NCBI RefSeq assembly: GCF_032362555.1
Contig: NC_083514.1
Location: 3,705,001 to 3,769,000 of the forward strand
Direction: 5' to 3'
Length of the DNA: 64,000 bases
From: Amyelois transitella
Taxonomy: Eukaryota; Arthropoda; Insecta; Lepidoptera; Pyralidae
Positions 1 through 11,372 of the stretch are shown here, one piece after another; the first letter of the stretch is position 1; each line of letters opens with the position of its first letter. The notes below the pieces were generated by a model. The model was not told the DNA's origin, did not search any database, and worked only from the letters and a program-made list of their open reading frames with translations. Made by a program: the position numbers and the translations under genes.

Positions 1-1109
1 ATGAATATTTTAAAGGAAGTACCAAGGATGGTCTTAAGGACTGTTAAGCGTTAGTTATCATATTTTTTACATGCGCATCAAGAGTTTGTGGTGTTTATAC
101 AATTGCTAGCTGTATTAGCACTTATATTTGCTAAAGTTAGTGATAAGTCGTTGGTTATGTAGGTCGCAGCTAGAGTGAAAGTAAAAGAACAGCTTTGATA
201 AGGAATTTTAATAGGTAGTTATGGTCATAAAACGGATAACACTAGCATTTGTGAGCCTAGGAAAACGAGTTAGTCAGAAGTGTCTGATTTTTAAAGTGAA
301 TGGGTGTTTTTAGGAATTCTCCAAAATTATAAGGGTTGGCATCAGCCCTAAAACAAACCGTATAATCTTGTTAAATTCAGGAAAAATAAAGCATTAATAT
401 ACATATATATAACTAGTATAATACTGCGGCATGGTGACTGATACTCGTAGTTCTCACTTCACATGCATACCGTTCCCAGATAATTTCTTCGCATGGAGTT
501 ACTTAGATAATAGTGATAGGCTGAGAAAGACACCGCAGAGAAACAAAAACCTTGTGACATTGTGGTGCCTCTCGGAATCTGTTACATCCGCGATCAGAAG
601 ACAATAAAATTGTTATATGTACTCGCAAACCTTCGACGTGGTTTCCATAGTTTTTAAGAGCTTTTTGTCTTCCATTAGTAACGTGCGAATGCGACGATGT
701 TAACAAAACCTATTATATATTTCTATTATATGATAATTCGTAGATTTATTCGTATTCGTATATTCATCAAGAATTTTTAATTGCAATGGTAAAAGCATGG
801 TGTTTTCCCAACTTGTAAGATGAGTAAAGTAAAGAGTGATTCTGATTCTGAATTGTAAATAGGTAACTCAAATCAATATCTAGCGGAGGATGGTCTCTTG
901 GACCATGAATAAGTTTCTACGTAGATAGGTATGTTATGTATCAGGTATCCTGGGCACATCTACATTAGCTCAGAAATATTTTATTTATATATTTTACTAA
1001 ATACCTACTTACTATAAAAAGATAGATCTAAATATTGTGAAAAGTATGACAAAATAATTTTGGTTTTGTGACATGCCAAATTTTTTTTTGATTAATAATA
1101 AATTTTGAG

Positions 1110-1166
1110 CTTTAATTTTGTATTTTTTATAACATTGGGTATATTATAAAAAATACAAAATTAAAG
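1110..1166. repeat. Perfect 23-bp inverted repeat (hairpin)
   Basis: The arms at 1110-1132 and 1144-1166 are exact reverse complements, separated by an 11-nt loop. It may be the remnant of a MITE or foldback element. No flanking duplication was found. Confidence 0.8.
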
Positions 1167-2150
1167 GTTAATATTTTGCGTTAAAATTACATAATGTTCA
1201 AAATGTTGAATAATATTATACGGATGACAAAATTTTGAAGTAAGTAGGTAGATATTAATTTATATTACTGTAATTTTGTCATTTTAAATTAAATATTTAA
1301 TTGTCAGATAGGTATCCTATCCTATCTGATATTTATATATCTCAATAAATTTATTTTGATTTTCCAGGGAAACGTTTCCAATGATGGTTATTCAAGGAAA
1401 AATAAAAATTACTTAGTTAAAAAAAAATTGAATATACGTTTTTTCTCATATTCTTTTTTTTTGTGCATAAAAGAGTTTACAAACAAACGAGTGATTTATC
1501 TACATGTTATTGATACTTAAATGATCGTTATCATTACACCGATACCTGTTTAATGACGTCATCGTGACGTGCCGCTTGCATGAGTCAGATAGAAAGAGAT
1601 GAAAACATTTTAGTCTCATCTACATTTAACAAGAATGTGGTTTCAAATATTGGTCACAAATATTTTAGTGCCTAGCTTGAAGTAGAACAAAAAAATAAGT
1701 AGGTACAAATTTTGGTCATGGACAATAAAATAATGTAAAATTCAATTCCATAATTGTCTTTTTCTGCATTGCCTATGTGGGCTGAAGGAAAAAAAAAAAA
1801 AATTGATGACATTAATTTGACAGGTACCAAACTTACAATACGTCTGGGGTTGGCCTCTTTGTGAGTCTAACACAAGTTCAAAAGCCGATTCTGTAAGGTG
1901 TTTAGAATATGTAAGCGCAAATAGAAGTAATCGTGACAGCTCATGGGGAGCAGGTAGCAGAGCAAACAATGATAGCTCTCCCCTTTTTTACCATTGCACT
2001 TGACTGCGCTCGCACAATCGTTGCACCTGACTGCACTTTAGCAATTTAACTATAGTTTACAATGACACGAGAAAGTTTCATAATATTGATTTAAAATATT
2101 TTTATAAGTATAAATTTAGTTGTATTTATTAAATTTTAATGTTTAAAAAT

Positions 2151-2245
2151 ATTACAATGTTTTAGAAAATAGTAGTTACTATTCCTTTGAATATAAAATT
2201 TATTACAATGTTTCAGAGAATAGTACTATTCCTTTGAATATAAAT
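2151..2245. repeat. Imperfect tandem duplication, about 45-50 bp unit
   Basis: Two adjacent copies (2151-2198 and 2202-2245) begin ATTACAATGTTT and end CTATTCCTTTGAATATAAA. They differ by a few substitutions and a short indel. No function is apparent. Confidence 0.75.
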
Positions 2246-2496
2246 TTCGTCTCCGTGTAGTTGTCAATTTCTTAATTAGGTTTATAAAAGCACCTTATTG
2301 GAGTGCTCTATCATTTGTAGGGAGATTTTCCCGAATAGAATTAATACCTATTCTTCCTAAAAGCTAGGTACTTATTTACCTATCTTTTGGAATACGAGAC
2401 TCTCTCTTTAGTTTAAGTTCTATTCCTAATATTAAACTTAAATTCCTAATTCTAAATATTTAAATAAACAAAAAAAATATAACAAAAGAAACATAC

Positions 2497-2640
2497 CTTG
2501 ACCACAAATTGCCCGCCTAACAAACAAGAATGGGGCAAGCGTCGTCGGCGATGATGATAAAAGCCTCCAAGTCAAGGACCAAAGGCACAACACAAGAAAA
2601 CTTGTTGTCACTCTTTCGAAACTAAGCACTGAAAGAACAC
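2497..2640 (-). promoter_or_regulatory. Possible non-coding first exon of a minus-strand gene
   Basis: Read on the minus strand, a TCAGT initiator-like site near 2637 is followed by about 140 nt of mixed composition ending in CAAG before a GTATGT donor (exon end 2497). The DNA upstream (about 2800-2930) is richer in CpG than its surroundings, as at insect promoters. A long minus-strand frame crosses the segment, but its very hydrophobic product looks accidental. If real, the rest of the gene lies left of the window or within 1-2490. This is inference only. Confidence 0.25.
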
Positions 2641-3307
2641 AGAACGAAAAACTAACACAATAATTCCAAATCAATGTTTTGAACACGCAAATCTATTTCG
2701 TTTTATCTAAGTAACATAAAACGTTGTGCTTTTAATATAAAACAGGTTTTATTTACGATTGTCAAACACAGCACCGAGAACACACCTATGAATCACACTG
2801 GAGTTTCGCGTTGACTGAATGTAATCCGAGACAAAGACAGCGCCATTCCGTCAGAGGGAGATGGACGATACGTGGGTGGGAAGACGACCGCTACTATGCA
2901 GTGCACACTGTTCTACGTTCTACTTTCCTAGAATGAAACGCCGATTAATATTTTTTATTTTCATGATTTCTTCTTAACATGAGAAATTGAGGTGAAAAAT
3001 CAATTGACTCTTTAATTGTCATATGTAAAGCCTTCAACATCTGTAAGCGAAACGAGAGAAAATAGCTTAACTCTTTAATATCTTAACTATTGCGTTATGA
3101 ATGATTTTGCTTACGTCTACATTTTGTAGTCCATATCATCGTACAATGAATAAGACAGATTCATGAGGTATAATTTTTTGCCTCAAATATAATTTATTCA
3201 AATGATCTTTATTAGTACCTTGGTACCAAAATAGTGCTTTAAAAAATTCCCTTTCAGCATCATATAAAAAATGTACTTATAGCTAGGAAATAGATATTTT
3301 GATAGTT

Positions 3308-5495
3308 ACATACATACATAAAATCACGCCTCTTTCCCGGAGGGGTAGGCAGAGACTACCTCTTTCCACTTGCCACGATCTCTGCATACTTCTTTCGCTT
3401 CGTCCACATTCATAACTCTCTTCATACAAGCTCGGCGGTTTCGGGTACTTTTGACCTGACCCTTTACCAGGACGTCCTTAATTTGATCAAGATACGTTCG
3501 TCTAGGTCTTCCCACTCCGACCTTTCCCTCCACACTCTCCTTGTATATCTGCTTAGTCAACCTGCTTTCATTCATCCTCTCCACATGACCGAACCATCTT
3601 AACATACCCTTTTCTATTCCTGTAACTACATCTTCTTTCACATCACAACATTCCCTTATCACGCTGTTCCTTATCCTGTCACTCAATTTCACACCCATCA
3701 TACTCCTTAACGCTCTCATTTCCACTGCATTTATTCTGCTTTCATGCTTCTTTTGCCATACCCAACTTTCACTCCCATACATTAATGTCGGGACCAACAC
3801 GCCCCTGTGCACAGCCAGTCGAGCCTTTTTGGATAGTTTCTGACTGCTCATAAAGGCATGCAAAGCTCCATTCACCATGTTCCCCGCGTTCACTCTCCTT
3901 TCAATATCACTATCATACTTGCCATCTGATGTAAACTTTGATCCTAGATATACAAACTCTTTCACTTGCTCCACTTTTTCTCCTCCAATCAAAATATTAC
4001 ATGCTGTCATTTCTTTCTCCATTTCAAAAACCAGTGTTTTAGTTTTACTTACGTTCACTTTCATTCCTTTCTCTTTTAAAGCTTCATGCATACAGTTTAC
4101 CATCTCCTGTAACTCCTCCGCTGATGACGCCAGTATAACCTGATCGTCGGCATAGAGCAGACATTTGACGAGTAACTCATTCATCCTTAATCCACTTTAA
4201 GACTCTTTCAAATCTGTCAAACAGCTATCCATAAATAGGTTGAACAGCCACGGTGACGCAACACATCCTTGCCTAACGCCTTTCTCAATCTTAAACCACT
4301 CAGTGTGCGCTCCGTTTATCCTGACACAAGCACTCGAATCCTCATATAAGGATTTCAGTGCTCGTATTAAGAGACTGCTCACCCCATGCATAGAAAGTGC
4401 TGACCACAATTCATTCCTCTCAACTCTGTCATAGGCCTTTTCCAGATCTACGAATGTGCAATAGACTTTTTGACTCTTGGCCAAAAACTTTTCGGCTATG
4501 CACCGCAAGGAAAAGACCTGATCAGTACATCCCATTCCCTTTCGAAATCCCGCTTGAGCATCCCATATTTTGTCATCAGTTTCATTCCTGACTCTATTAA
4601 TCAATACCTTAGCATACAATTTGCCGACGACGCTAAGCAGGCTTATACCACGATAATTTTTGCAGTCCAGCTGTGACCCTTTTCCTTTGTAAAGTGGCAC
4701 GATAACAGCCTTACACCAATCTTTTGGTACTCGGCCGCTTCTCCAACACAAATTGAAAAGGCAGTACAACTGACTAGCTACTACGCCTTTTCCTGCTTTA
4801 AGCATCTCGACCGACACTCTATCACACCCAGCAGCCTTTCCCGCTTTCATACTCTTAAGTGCTTCCACAATTTCGAACATTTCAATTTCGCCTTCCATCT
4901 TATTCTCTTTTTCTTCGCTATAGCGGAAATCTTTCTTATTTCCTTCCTTTTTTTCAAATAAACTTTCAAAATAGTCCTTCCATATCTTTAGTACACATTC
5001 TTCTCCTTTCACAACGCTACCATCCTGGCATCTGATCCTAGTCAGCTCTCTGGTTATAGTATTTCCTCGGGCTGACCTTACGGATTTCCAGAATACTTTC
5101 AGATTTGACTGAAAGTCTTCTGATAGCCTTTTATCAAAATCCTCTTTATACTCTTCTTTCTTTCTAATCACAGCTTTCTTAACCAAATCTTTCATTTTCT
5201 TATATTCCTTACGTGCTTCATTCACATCTTCATCTATAACCTCTTGCATTCTTAAGTTAGCTTTTGCTGCTAACAAATCCAGCCATGCTTTCTTCTTTAA
5301 TCGCACAAGTTCTTGCACATCTTTACTCATCCACGCATTTTTGTGATTTTTTCCTTTCCTTCTTCTACTTACACCACACACTTCAACAGCTACTTTCACA
5401 ATTCTTTCTTTAAATTCCTTCCATCCATCTTCAATATCGCTCATTTCCTCTAAATCTTCAAATTCATCCTTCAGTCTATTAATATACTTCTTACC
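3308..5495 (-). mobile_element. 5'-truncated RTE-clade non-LTR retrotransposon
   Basis: A LINE on the minus strand, bounded by a 13-bp direct repeat, TATTTTGATAGTT, at 3295-3307 and 5496-5508, which I read as the target-site duplication. The 5' end (right side) is truncated within the coding region, so the endonuclease domain is missing. The 3' end is a short tandem (ATGT)n tail, as in RTE elements. Pieces of the same 3' end recur across the window (7181-7452, 8217-8330, 16250-16366, 18248-18300, 22803-22925, 24085-24165, 27720-27840, 28517-28695, 32696-32790, 34614-34703, 41885-41975, 47001-47088, 57932-57970). Reverse transcriptase and tail type support RTE; no search was run. Confidence 0.92.
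3324..5495 (-). pseudogene. RTE reverse transcriptase ORF, interrupted by one stop
   Basis: One frame stays open from the 5' truncation at 5495 to the stop at 3324, except for a single TAA at 4197-4199; about 707 codons lie between the first ATG at 5444 and the end. Reverse transcriptase blocks appear in order: GISLLSVVGKLYAKVL, AGFRKGMGCTDQVFSLR, FVDLEKAYDRVERNELW, GVRQGCVASPWLFNLF and the catalytic LLYADD box just after the stop. The C-terminal part includes MRWFGHVERM-like residues (seen as MLRWFGHVERM), usual at the end of such proteins. The stop lies between the QGC and YADD boxes, so this copy cannot encode a complete polymerase. Otherwise the frame is intact, which points to a young insertion. 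Confidence 0.9.
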
Positions 5496-6404
5496 TATTT
5501 TGATAGTTTTCTACTAAAATATTATCACCAATAAATTAAAAACATTTCACTTGCATTCCATATTTTAAAAAAAAATCCGTCAAAGCTTAGACGAATCGTG
5601 GTGATTATTTTTCCCACGTGGTTCGCATTCGGAGCATTGTGCCGTACCTCCTGTTACCTGGTACCGCGGCGTTACCTCGCCCCGCGCCTCTCGCCTCACA
5701 TTTACGATCTACTATGCCACGGATTTATCTTGCAAGTTTGTGAACTTTTATCTTTGTTTAATTCTATCTGAGGGGAATGTATGGGAAATAGTTAAAAAAA
5801 TATTTTTATTTCCTATAATTATTAACAAAAAAATTGGGAACTTTAATGGTCGAATAGATACACGAATTAAAAAAATGTCGCCTTAGTTCACCTTTGTGAA
5901 TCGATTTCAAGGTTAACCAAGTTCTTCACTAGGTAAAGTCTTCTATTATTTCATCTGGGTGATATTTTTTATTTATCGTGGCATAGGTACCTACTTTAAA
6001 AGACCACTAGGTAGGTAAGTAGGTATCTACTGCGAAGTTAGAATTGTTTTTGGTGTAAGTACCTACCTACGTAATTATTATCCTTGAAATTTGGCAAAAC
6101 GGTTTTTTATATTCCAATCTTTTGTGAAAAAATAGTTTTTTATAGTAGATACTTATCTATTTACCGGCCGGTCGGTCCCTTCCTGTAACTTTTTTGAATA
6201 CTATATACCTATTATGTAAGTAAATAAAATTCAAAAATAAATCTATCAAGTAAGTAGGTATTTGTTTGAACTTTTTAACTATGGACCCATGGACCAAATG
6301 ATGAAATAAGTTAAATATCAGAAGACCAAAATGAACTTTATAATTAAATATTGGCATTTATTAAAAAAAATACTTAAATTAAATAAAATATGAATAAGCT
6401 GAAC

Positions 6405-6485
6405 GTTAGACTCTCAAGACTGGTGGCTCTGTCTACCCCGCAAAGGATAAATTGGTTTAGACATGATAATATGGATGGATGATTG
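6405..6485 (+). repeat. 3' fragment of the S1 SINE-like family
   Basis: It matches the terminal part of the S1 repeat (described at 9096-9363): CTCAAGACTGGTGGCTCTG, then TCTACCCCGCAA and an ATGGATGG tail. Confidence 0.7.
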
Positions 6486-6829
6486 ATAAAACATTAATTC
6501 AAAAAACAGGTAAGCCAACAAAATATATAATATACGTATCTACTTGTTCTTATCAATTATCAACCAAGAGAAATACTCACGTACTTACTTACTTATTAGA
6601 TATGTAATATTAGATACATATTGTACTTTATCATAAATACAATTCCACAAATACTGAGTATCTAGGTATGTGACATAGAGACACGATGCCTTTATGTTTT
6701 TTTATAATTAAAACATTATTTTGACGTACTTCTTATACATACTCAAAGCTCGTATTTGAATTATTAACATAATTTATAATTTTAAATAAATAATAAATAT
6801 TAAGTTATAAAAGTTAGTATCTAATCAAG

Positions 6830-6895
6830 CCTTGGGCGGGATTCGAACCCGGGACCAACTGTGACACAGACAAGCGTATTGAGCCAGATGCCATA
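6830..6895 (-). repeat. tRNA-derived SINE head fragment
   Basis: On the minus strand it contains the pol III B-box-like GGTTCGAATCC in a tRNA-like context, with a CTGGCTCAATACGC A-box-like stretch upstream. It resembles the better preserved copy at 39211-39447. It does not fold as a proper tRNA, so I call it a SINE fragment. Confidence 0.55.
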
Positions 6896-7180
6896 CCTAC
6901 GTACCTATAAGTATTAGTCGAGAGCAGATTAAGGTGACCCTGGATAGATCAACGATAATTCAGGAAGACTTTGATGGCAGCCGCAGAAATCTGAATTGAA
7001 TACACTGACGACATATCACGTCTTCTTTACGACATAGACAGAGCCAGGACATAACTAAAACTTATATTAGCTGAATGGCTTGAAGAAAAATTGAGATTCG
7101 GATAGTGATAGGTTGAGAGAAGATTACTACTAAGAGAATAATTACAAGTTTATAACTTTGCCCTTGGTTAACAATTTTTG

Positions 7181-7452
7181 AACGAATGAAAGCAGGTTGA
7201 CTAAGCAGATTTACAAGGAGAGTGTGGAGGGAAAGGTCGGAGTGGGAAGACCTAGACGAACGTATCTTGATCAAATTAAGGACGTCCTGGTAAAGGGTCA
7301 GGTCAAAAGTACCCGAAACCGCCGAGCTTGTATGAAGAGAGTTATGAATGTGGACGAAGCGAAAGAAGTATGCAGAGATCGTGGCAAGTGGAAAGAGGTA
7401 GTCTCTGCCTACCCCTCCGGGAAAGAGGCGTGATTTTATGTATGTATGTATG
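7181..7452 (+). mobile_element. Short 5'-truncated RTE LINE copy
   Basis: A 272-bp 3' fragment of the same LINE as 3308-5495, flanked by a 12-bp target duplication TAACAATTTTTG (7169-7180 and 7453-7464). Its last 78 codons (7197-7433) match the end of the larger copy apart from one base I noticed, and it ends in the same (ATGT)n tail. The near identity shows that both copies descend from a recently active element. Confidence 0.93.
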
Positions 7453-7798
7453 TAACAATTTTTGCAATCTGCGCAAATAGAGAAGCACTTGACAAACACT
7501 ATTAGGCCGAAGAAATAAGAAAACCGAGAATATAGAAGACCTAAGGAAGTGAAGAGATAAATGGTTAATTAAGATGCGGTCCCAATTAAACACTGCTTCA
7601 GTATAAAATCACAGATCATTCACGATATAGTTCCGAGTTGTTTGATAAGATATGGTATCAGTTACTTGTTACATAACGTTTGACACTTGTTTAGTCGTTG
7701 TCAGTGGAAGGTAACAAACGATTAATTATTCTATTGAATTCAATTGGAGACGAAGGACCACGTTTAGTATGGTCCCTCATACAAGTGATAACAGTCGT

Positions 7799-7935
7799 GT
7801 ATATTTATATTTTTATAATATTCAGTGATATTTATTCACCTAAAACATATTGACTTTTATGTGATTTGTGTTGGAAGTTGTAATTGTGAGCAAGTGTGTC
7901 GTTTTCTTTAAATTATTTGCATATTATTTTAAAAG
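7799..7935 (+). promoter_or_regulatory. Candidate promoter and 5' UTR exon of the Mpv17-family gene
   Basis: A TATATTTATA box (7799-7808) lies about 25 bp before a TCAGT initiator (7822-7826). The following 110 nt end in AAAAG before a GTGAGT donor at 7936. The first coding exon at 9378 starts with an acceptor, so an upstream non-coding exon is needed, and this is the best candidate I see. The start site and the splice are inferred. Confidence 0.4.
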
Positions 7936-8129
7936 GTGAGTTGAGTGGTCAAATAAAATATTTCCGTTGATTATTGTTCTATGTAATAGCAACTAGTTTT
8001 TTAAAAGTCTAGCAGTAGCAGACAAGTAGTTTCATCCTCAAGTTTTATGATTGGGTTACATTACATTGCTTGACAAAATCTTTTCTGTCTGACAAGGTAG
8101 CCCCTTTATAAATACATAGGTACATTTTT

Positions 8130-8330
8130 ATAATCACGTCTTTATCCTGTATTGGGTAGACAGAGCCACGATCAAATCGTGGAAAACCTGGCAAAACGTT
8201 AGGATACCCTTAACAGACGAGCTTACATAAATGTGGATAAAGCGAAAGAAGTTTGCAGAGATCGTGGGAAAATGTAATCTCTGCCCAACCCTTCGGAAAA
8301 GTGTCTAGATTTAATGTTTGTAAAAAATTC
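8130..8330 (+). repeat. Degenerate repeat fragments (S1 end and RTE 3' end)
   Basis: 8130-8180 matches the S1 terminus in reverse. 8217-8330 matches the RTE 3' coding end in forward orientation (ACGAGCTTACATAAATGTGG, then GCAGAGATCGTGGGAAAATG). Both have diverged considerably and lie in the first intron of the Mpv17-family gene. Confidence 0.7.
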
Positions 8331-9095
8331 CGGAAATCAGGTAACAAATCAGGTAAGGTATAACCACTTTCACTAGAAGATAATAATGCAAGCAGCTTAA
8401 CAGGTACAAACCTTGCTTACAGGATGTTTATCTATGGCGACCTAACAGGACGACTAGGTATAATTTAAAAACGTAGTGTATCTCGTGTTACAATCGACCG
8501 TGTAGTTCATGACTATGAATAAGTTTTGATTACTTCCTACTTGTACGTCAATTCTGAATGTACCATACATCATCAAGTGATCCTTTACGCGGTATTCATA
8601 CCCAACAGTTTCGAAAGCAAATTTTAGCTGGGTGGCTTACTGACGAAATTGAGATTTACCTAGATTGTCACAGCTCGCTAGCCCCCGCCTAAATGGAGAA
8701 TCCTGTCTATAATAAGCATTCCCCTTGATTGAATTACATATACATTCGGCACGGAACGAGATACACGTGGCACACTCTAAGTATATTTTTTACAATTTCG
8801 TCGCATTTAATGACCTCCATTGGAAAGAGCTGGAGTCGCCCTAATCAAAAGTGCTGTGATCCACACGGCACCAGTTTGTTTTAGAAGATAAAAATACATA
8901 TTGTGTTTAATTAATATTAGATTACTTACAGCAAGTAAGTACATATGTAGCTCCGCCATCCATGGAATATCGGAAAATCTAGACCACATGAGAACAACAT
9001 GCCAAATTTAAAATATCTAGAGCCGAATACTTGGACTACTGCGCTATCATATGTCAGTCAGTCTTATATATGTATTTATGTAGATCTTTTCATGT

Positions 9096-9363
9096 TTTCA
9101 TCCGTGTGGTTCCCGGCACCAATAAAAAAAAAGAGTAGGACCACTCCATCTCGTTCCCATGGATGTCGTAAAAGGCGACTAAGGGATAGGCTTATAAACT
9201 TGGGATTCTTCTTTTAGGCGATGGGTTAGCAACCCGTCACTATTTGAATCTCAATTCTATCATTAAGCCAAGCAGGTGAACGTGGCCTATCAGTCTTTTC
9301 AAGACTGTTGGCTCTGTCTTCCCCGTAAGGGATAAAGACGTGATCATATGTATGTATGTATGT
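9096..9363 (+). mobile_element. Full-length S1 SINE-like element with 12-bp target duplication
   Basis: The S1 repeat starts with GTGTGGTTCCCGGCACCAAT, runs through GGATGTCGTAAAAGGCGACT and GGATTCTTCTTTTAGGCGAT, and ends with GTTGGCTCTGTCTNCCCCG and an ATGTATGT tail. Direct repeats ATCTTTTCATGT at 9084-9095 and 9364-9375 bound it. The right-hand duplication forms the pyrimidine tract of the 3' splice site at 9376-9377. It has no coding capacity. Its last 50 or so bases resemble the RTE tail, suggesting that the LINE mobilises it. Confidence 0.9.
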
Positions 9364-9383
9364 ATCTTTTCATGTAGGACGCG

Positions 9384-11041
9384 ATGCTGTCACGAGTGGC
9401 TCAAGTCTGGCGGCAGTCCCTGAAGCAGTACCCCGTGGCTACCAACACTGGGGTCTACGCCAGCTTCTACTTAGCAGCTGAGCTGATGCAGCAGACGTAC
9501 AATAAGATGAACAAGGTAAGTTACCGGTCACAAGCTTTTTCTTAGTTGGACTCTTTTGTTAGAGTGGTCGTGGTTGCGCAAGTGGGGATCACATATATTG
9601 CGATACCTTTATAAAGCAATTTTTTCCATGTAAATAATTTTTATATCTAGCTTTTAAATAGATACCTTTTTGCAGCCAGAAAAGCCAGATATTGACTTGA
9701 CAGCGGCTGCGCGAATCTCAGCGGTGGGAAGCACTTTGTACGCCCCAACTTTATATTATTGGTACGTATTCATTTATTTTTAATGTCCGAAATTCAGTGT
9801 AAATTACAGTATAAGAACGTACGAGTTCTGATTTCTATGGGTCTGGCAAAACAGAGTTTATAGCTTGGGAAAATGGTTATGTACCAACAGGTAAAGGCCG
9901 TCAAAAATTTTCAATATTTTTTTTTATTTCAAATTCTCAAAAGGATCTGACTCAGTCCCGGTACATTTGAATCTTCTCACCCAGGCTAAACAATAAACAC
10001 GAAATAAATTCAAACATCCTTAATGCTTTTTGTATGCAGGTAAAGACGTAGCAATACCTAATAAAGGACAATAGTTGGACAATATTATTAAATAGATTAT
10101 GTGGTTTACAACGTATATAGTTTTCTGCGCACTTACGAGTATTTACAGAATTCGTTCGTATTTCCGTGGGAATTTCGGAAAATTCTCTGATAGTGCTCCT
10201 CTAGACCACTTATGGTCGATGCTGCATGTCCATTCAAATCCCTAGACCTCCCGGTTTTGGCTGTCAGATTTATAACACTGTGATACAGGTACAAGTTCCT
10301 GGACCGAAAATTCGCCGGCAAGGCAATGAAGACGGTGATCACGAAAGTAGCCGCTGATCAGTTCCTGATGACACCAGTTTTATTAGCCTCATTTTTCACC
10401 AGTAAGTATAATATTATACCTACATGGTGTCTCTAAAAAAAATCCTGTAGTGGACTCCTTCACGTTTTACACGAAGCGACTCCCGTCTGATCTCCGCAAT
10501 CTTATAGGTTAACCTAGCTCTATTTGAATCATGATTATACTTTTATGTTACTTATTTAATAGTTTCCTTACGTAATCCCAAGTTTATTAGCCAACATGGA
10601 TTCTTCTTTATGGCGATTGATTATTCTTTATTTTCTTCTTATTTCAATTCAATCTCACCCGTTACAATTTAAATCCATCATTAACCCAGCTAACCGTGGC
10701 TTTTCAGTCTTGTCAAGACGGTTGGCTCTGTCTAGAGATATAGACATGATTATACTGTGTATATGATGTACCAATAAGTATTTTTGATAATTCCAGTTAT
10801 GAGTGTCGTGGAACGCAAGGAAGACATTTTCGCTGAACTTCGAGAAAAATACTGGATGGCCTTCATGGCCAACCAATCCTTCTGGATACCGGCGCAAATG
10901 GTCAACTTCTCCTTCATGCCCCCTCATTTGAGGGTCGTTTACGTGGCGACTGCCTCGTTTCTATGGATTAATGTTTTGTGCTTCATCAAAAGACAAAAGA
11001 CTGGCAAAGAAATGATCTTAGAAGTTACACCAAGCTTGTAA
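9384..11041 (+). CDS. Mpv17/PMP22-family membrane protein
   Basis: Four coding exons, 9384-9515, 9676-9761, 10289-10401 and 10797-11041, join in phase to a 191-residue protein, the usual size for the family. Introns are GT-AG. The start is the first ATG after the acceptor at 9376-9377. The N-terminus MLSRVAQVWRQSLKQYPV shows the family's W-x-Y-L-x-x-x-P-type opening. The middle WYKFLDRKFAGKAM matches the conserved Y-x-x-L-D block, and the last exon has FWIPAQMVNFSFMPPHLRV, the W-P-x-x-Q-x-x-N-F-x-x-V-P-type signature, before a hydrophobic segment. Members are four-helix proteins of the mitochondrial inner membrane or peroxisome, with a channel-like role in mitochondrial DNA or metabolite balance. 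Which paralogue this is, and its compartment, I cannot tell. Confidence 0.93.
10440..10525 (+). repeat. S2 repeat fragment
   Basis: It shares ACACGAAGCGACTCCCGTCTGA and the following CTCCGCAATCTT with a second interspersed family (S2) whose core is CTCCGCAACCTTTGCAGG. It lies in the third coding intron of the Mpv17-family gene. Confidence 0.65.
10598..10765 (+). repeat. Diverged S1 repeat fragment
   Basis: It carries the S1 second half: CTTGTCAAGACGGTTGGCT and CTGTCTAGAGATATAGACATGATTATA. It lies just before the last exon of the Mpv17-family gene. Confidence 0.75.
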
Positions 11042-11314
11042 ATATAATCTTCTGATCAAAATTTTTCTCTCACCATTTTCTTTGTGATATTTTAAGTGTA
11101 ATACACGTGGTTTTTGGGATTAAGAACTTGAGACTGTACCCATTAAGGAATGAAGATGTAATTAATATGTTCATGTTTGTGCTTTATAAGTAAGTACTTT
11201 GCATAAAAGTGTTAATTGTTTACGTACTTCCTAAGATAAGACGTAAAAATATATTTTAGTGAATAATATTCCATTTACATATTTTATAAGGAAATGTAAC
11301 CAATTTATTTTGTA

Positions 11315-11372
11315 AATAAATGTGTAATAGCTTTGAGTCTATTTTTACAGTCTTTCGAAAAATATCAATAAA
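11315..11372 (+). terminator. Polyadenylation signals of the Mpv17-family gene
   Basis: AATAAA occurs at 11315-11320 and 11367-11372, 270-330 bp after the stop. The next gene's start codon is only 280 bp further on. Confidence 0.6.

Larger units (their letters stand above)
1..2496. other. AT-rich non-coding stretch
   Basis: I see no gene here. Open frames are short and without recognisable protein features. It holds a perfect 23-bp hairpin (1110-1166), a small palindrome around 1304-1328 and a tandem duplication (2151-2245), each listed separately. Most of it is plain AT-rich sequence. Confidence 0.6.
5509..7168. other. Non-coding stretch with a CpG-rich patch
   Basis: No gene recognised. 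About 5610-5720 is much richer in G, C and CpG than its surroundings and could be a promoter or an unrecognised exon, but I find no supported frame there. The rest is AT-rich with frequent GTAGGTA words and two repeat fragments (6405-6485 and 6830-6895). Confidence 0.5.

Noticed and set aside
3877-4676. Plus-strand frames inside the RTE element
   Set aside because: Antisense shadows of the reverse transcriptase frame.
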